Of a stretch of 8,768 nt of DNA, positions 6,446 to 8,768 are shown in pieces. The notes under the pieces are model-generated. The model saw only the letters and a list, made by a program, of their open reading frames with translations, searched no databases and was not told where the DNA came from. This stretch comes from Gemmatimonas sp. UBA7669 (GTDB taxonomy: Bacteria; Gemmatimonadota; Gemmatimonadetes; Gemmatimonadales; Gemmatimonadaceae), in contig NZ_DLHL01000020.1 in the NCBI RefSeq assembly GCF_002483225.1, forward strand, positions 1-8,768, read 5' to 3'. Within the stretch, counting starts at the first letter, position 1, and each line of letters opens with the position of its first letter. The translations under genes were made by a program, and so were the position numbers.

Positions 6446-6666
6446 TATGCTGCCGGGGTCAACAGCGCCTGCTTGGCAAGTTCGAGTACGGCGATTGCGT
6501 GCTCACGCGTCACACTCGGAAACTCGTCAAGGAAATGATCGAGGGGGTGACCTGCCTCGAGATAGTCGATGAGACTCTGAACCGGCACTCGGGTCCCGGA
6601 GAAGACCGGCGTTCCGCCGAGACGATCCGGCGAAGTGCTGATGAGCGGCGTCGGGAGTACTGACAT
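6445..6666 (-). CDS. DUF433 antitoxin, apparently orphaned
   Basis: A 73-residue protein with the DUF433 signature: ISTSPDRLGGTPVFSGTRVPVQSLIDYLEAG (about 9-39), then FLDEFPSVTREHAIAVLELAKQAL (about 45-68). DUF433 proteins form a small winged-helix-like fold and act as antitoxins, usually to DUF5615 PIN-like nucleases. The ATG at 6664-6666 has a perfect Shine-Dalgarno, AAGGAG at 6673-6678 on the minus strand, with a six-base spacer. The frame is intact and length is normal, but the toxin expected downstream survives only as a fragment. The protein may therefore be a solo antitoxin, kept perhaps as an anti-addiction factor or simply not yet lost. A 13-base palindrome upstream could be its operator. 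Confidence 0.88.
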   Translation of the reverse strand: MSVLPTPLISTSPDRLGGTPVFSGTRVPVQSLIDYLEAGHPLDHFLDEFPSVTREHAIAVLELAKQALLTPAA

Positions 6667-6701
6667 GGCGGGCTCCTTGGGGGTTATAACAAGCTACGCA
6701 G

Positions 6702-6714
6702 AGAAGGGACTTCT
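6702..6714. promoter_or_regulatory. AGAAG-GGA-CTTCT palindrome, candidate operator
   Basis: The 5-base arms around GGA lie 36-48 bases upstream of the DUF433 ATG. On the minus strand an extended -10-like TGTTATAAC (6683-6691) follows it. That box would start the transcript close to the Shine-Dalgarno site, so the promoter assignment is doubtful. Confidence 0.25.
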
Positions 6715-6773
6715 GTCATCTTCGGTGACGTACAGCTTGGGGCCTTAGGGACCAAGGAGCGCAGGTGGGGGGC

Positions 6774-6842
6774 GGCCAATTGCAACCTTTGGTAGCGGCT
6801 GATTGAAAGGTTTGGTGTCGGCCATTTGAAAGGCGCCGGAAC
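6774..6842. repeat. Three 23-base imperfect tandem repeats, possible transposon end
   Basis: Units at 6774-6796, 6797-6819 and 6820-6842 each start GGCC or GGCT. They share the pattern GGCYxATTGxAA, the first two continuing to TTTGGT near base 16. The third reads GGCCATTTGAAAGG. Iterated ends of this sort, in a GGCC-AATT-TGAA style, recall the multiple terminal repeats of IS21-family elements. No transposase is next to them, so a solo or remnant end is only a suggestion. The repeats occupy the 250-base gap between the divergent DUF433 and amidohydrolase genes, which shows no gene. Confidence 0.6.
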
Positions 6843-6916
6843 TCAGATCTAGGCCGAGGGCGATTTGCGGCCCATGTTTGTCCAGCCCCACCCACCCCCT
6901 CCCTGCCAGCGCCCCG

Positions 6917-8689
6917 ATGACCTCCCGTCGCCTGCGGCCCGCCCCGCCACGCTCCGCGTGGTTCTCTCGCACCCTCCTCGGCCGACTCGCCGCCGGCCTG
7001 CTCATGGCCGCCGCCGTGCCGTCCTGCAGCGAAGCGCCTCAATACGACCTGGTCATTAGGCACGGCAACATCTACGACGGCACGGGTCAGGCGCCAATCA
7101 CCGGCGACGTGGCCGTAGTGGGCGATTCCATTGTCGCCGTGGGCGTGGTGAGCGGCAAAGGACGCACCGAGGTGGATGCCACCGGCATGGCCGTGTCACC
7201 CGGCTTCATCAACATGCTGAGCTGGGCCACGGAATCGCTCATCGAGGACGGCCGCAGTCTAAGCGACATCCGGCAGGGTGTCACGCTCGAGGTCATGGGC
7301 GAGGGCACGTCCATGGGCCCGCTGTCGGACACGCTCAAAGCCGACATGCTCGCCAAGCAGGGCGCCATTCGTTATCCCATCACCTGGCGCACGCTGCGTG
7401 AGTATCAGGACTCGCTGGTGGCCAAGGGCATCAGCACCAACATCGCGTCGTTTGTCGGGGCCACCACGGTGCGCATCAATCACGTGGGCTGGGACAACCG
7501 CGAGCCGACGCCCAGCGAACTCGCGGCCATGCAGGCCGAGGTGCGCCAGGCCATGGAAGACGGGGCGCTCGGCGTCGGGTCATCACTGATTTACACACCG
7601 GCGTTTTTTGCCAAGACGCCGGAACTGATTGCCCTCATGCAGGCCGCCGCCCCGTATGGCGGCATGTACATCTCGCATCTGCGCAGCGAGGGCGCGCGTT
7701 TTGAGCAGGCGGTGGAGGAGCTCATTGCCATTGCCGAGGCGAGTGGTGCGCGCGCCGAGATCTATCACATCAAGGCGGCGGGCGAGGGTAACTGGTCCAA
7801 GATGGACCGAGTGCTCGATCGCATCGACTCGGCGCGCGCCAAGGGCCTGGACATCACCGCCGACATGTATCCCTACACGGCGGGCGCGACGGGTCTTGAT
7901 GCCGCCATGCCGCCCTGGGTGCAGGAAGGCGGATACGCAGCATGGGCCAAGCGTTTGCAGGATCCGGCCATTCGCGCGCGTGTTGCGCAGGAAATGCGCA
8001 CGCCCACTGACCAGTGGGAGAGTCTCCTGCTTGCGGCCGGATCGCCGGAGCGTGTGCTGCTGAGCGGCTTCAAGAACGATACCCTCAAGCACTACACCGG
8101 CATGACCCTGGCGGCGGTGGCCAAGCAGCGTGGCACGACACCGGAAGAGACGGCCATGGACCTGGTGGTGCAGGACGGCAGCCGCGTGGGCACCATCTAC
8201 TTCATCATCAGCGAAGACAATCTGGTGAAGGCCATGAAGCGCCCTTGGGTAAGCTTTGGCTCCGATGCGCAGTCCATGGCACCTGAAGGCGTGTTTCTGG
8301 GCAGCAGTCCGCATCCGCGCGCCTATGGCACCTTCGCCCGCGTGCTGGGCCGCTATGTGCGCGAGCAGAAGGTGCTCTCGCTCGAGGAAGCCATTCGCCG
8401 TATGACCAGTCTGCCGGCTGGCAATCTGCACATAGCGCGCCGCGGACAACTCAAGCCGGGCTATCTGGCCGACATCGTGGTGTTTGACCCGCAGACCATT
8501 GGCGATCACGCCACCTTCGAGGAACCGCATCAGTTGGCGACCGGCGTGCGAGATGTGTTTGTGAACGGCACCGCCGTGCTGCGCGACGGCGAACACACCG
8601 GCGCCAAGCCTGGCCGTGTGGTGCTGGGTCCCGGGGTAATCCCCCCTGAAAAGAGCGGTCGCCAAAAGTGGACTTTTCTCGTACACTGA
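6917..8689 (+). CDS. Lipoprotein amidohydrolase, N-acyl-D-amino-acid deacylase family
   Basis: A 590-residue, probably membrane-anchored amidohydrolase. The arginine-rich start and LLGRLAAGLLMAAAVPSC give a lipoprotein signal with Cys37. YDLVIRHGNIYDGTG opens the amidohydrolase fold, and PGYLADIVVFDP near 514-525 closes the composite beta-sandwich. Likely metal or substrate residues remain at His254 (SHLRSEG), His284 (YHIKAAG) and Asp450 (FGSD). The usual GFIDxHxH is GFINMLSW (about 96-103) and the GNCG cysteine motif is GEGTS. I chose the ATG at 6917 over an upstream TTG; no Shine-Dalgarno site is visible. The last 13 residues, EKSGRQKWTFLVH, lie inside the adjoining IS end, so the native C-terminus was replaced. 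Family is clear; substrate is not, and loss of ligands may alter activity. Confidence 0.9.
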   Translation: MTSRRLRPAPPRSAWFSRTLLGRLAAGLLMAAAVPSCSEAPQYDLVIRHGNIYDGTGQAPITGDVAVVGDSIVAVGVVSGKGRTEVDATGMAVSPGFINMLSWATESLIEDGRSLSDIRQGVTLEVMGEGTSMGPLSDTLKADMLAKQGAIRYPITWRTLREYQDSLVAKGISTNIASFVGATTVRINHVGWDNREPTPSELAAMQAEVRQAMEDGALGVGSSLIYTPAFFAKTPELIALMQAAAPYGGMYISHLRSEGARFEQAVEELIAIAEASGARAEIYHIKAAGEGNWSKMDRVLDRIDSARAKGLDITADMYPYTAGATGLDAAMPPWVQEGGYAAWAKRLQDPAIRARVAQEMRTPTDQWESLLLAAGSPERVLLSGFKNDTLKHYTGMTLAAVAKQRGTTPEETAMDLVVQDGSRVGTIYFIISEDNLVKAMKRPWVSFGSDAQSMAPEGVFLGSSPHPRAYGTFARVLGRYVREQKVLSLEEAIRRMTSLPAGNLHIARRGQLKPGYLADIVVFDPQTIGDHATFEEPHQLATGVRDVFVNGTAVLRDGEHTGAKPGRVVLGPGVIPPEKSGRQKWTFLVH

Positions 8690-8768
8690 TCCGAGGAGGT
8701 TCCCATGAAGACATCGCGGTTTACCGATAGCCAGATCATCGCGATCCTGAAGGAGGCGGAGGGCGGCA
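8647..8768 (+). mobile_element. Left end of an IS3-family insertion sequence (partial)
   Basis: The end begins at about the TGA following the C-run at 8641-8646, with the IS3-like terminal words TGAAAAGAGCGG and AAAAGTGGACTTTT, then a short leader to orfA. The exact first base is uncertain by a few positions, and the other end, orfB and target duplication lie outside the window. The amidohydrolase frame runs into it and stops at 8687-8689. Confidence 0.72.
8705..8768 (+). CDS. IS3-family transposase OrfA, N-terminal fragment cut by window end
   Basis: The 21 codons visible read MKTSRFTDSQIIAILKEAEGG, the hallmark start of IS3-family OrfA proteins (HTH_Tnp_1 type), which bind the element's inverted repeats and are joined to OrfB by programmed frameshifting. 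AGGAGG at 8694-8699 lies five bases before the ATG, a very strong ribosome site. The gene continues beyond the window, so its integrity cannot be judged. Confidence 0.85.
   Translation, partial: MKTSRFTDSQIIAILKEAEGG

Noticed and set aside
6317..6538. Plus-strand 73-codon frame
   Set aside because: It is antisense to the DUF5615 remnant and the DUF433 gene. The minus-strand readings match known families, this one does not.
7583..8686. Long 367-codon minus-strand frame
   Set aside because: Shadow of the amidohydrolase caused by high GC and codon bias; no recognisable protein pattern.

Overview
The window is GC-rich DNA from a free-living or environmental bacterium. Its secreted and lipoprotein-type proteins, high GC, short accessory modules and intergenic palindromic repeats would fit Gemmatimonadota or a similar soil/sediment lineage, but nothing here fixes the taxonomy and I hold that guess loosely. 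No rRNA, tRNA or CRISPR array was seen.

Layout. Positions 1-220 carry one copy of a palindromic repeat family. Positions 221-690 (minus strand) hold a compact type II toxin-antitoxin pair, with the antitoxin first and a RelE/ParE-type toxin second, overlapping by one base. Positions 818-1068 are a second, nearly complete copy of the same repeat. It forms a very large imperfect palindrome with ~115-base arms and shares a perfect 50-base core with the first copy. Positions 1129-2972 (minus) are an AraC-type regulator followed by a short-chain dehydrogenase, overlapping at GTGA. Divergent from them is an alpha/beta hydrolase (2990-3883, plus). These three look like one small metabolic and regulatory unit of unknown substrate.

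Positions 4065-5596 (minus) hold a two-gene cassette that looks different from its surroundings. A 251-residue protein with uracil-DNA-glycosylase-like features starts at GTG and is followed by a 227-residue PD-(D/E)xK-type nuclease that starts at TTG. Both unusual starts have clear Shine-Dalgarno sites, and sampled GC is lower than in the neighbouring amidohydrolase gene. This is the best candidate in the window for an undescribed DNA-processing or defence module. Divergent from it is a small secreted NTF2/lumazine-binding-like protein (5813-6274), with a perfect 19-base palindrome in the shared promoter region.

Positions 6296-6666 (minus) are a broken second toxin-antitoxin locus: an intact DUF433-type antitoxin followed by only the C-terminal 49 codons of what looks like a DUF5615 PIN-like toxin. 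Upstream of it lie three 23-base tandem repeats resembling a transposon end (6774-6842). A large lipoprotein amidohydrolase of the N-acyl-D-amino-acid deacylase family (6917-8689) lacks the usual N-terminal HxH metal motif. Its last 13 codons appear to be supplied by an IS3-family insertion sequence whose left end and first codons of orfA close the window. Two TA loci, repeats, an IS end and a foreign-looking cassette mark this as accessory, turnover-prone DNA.
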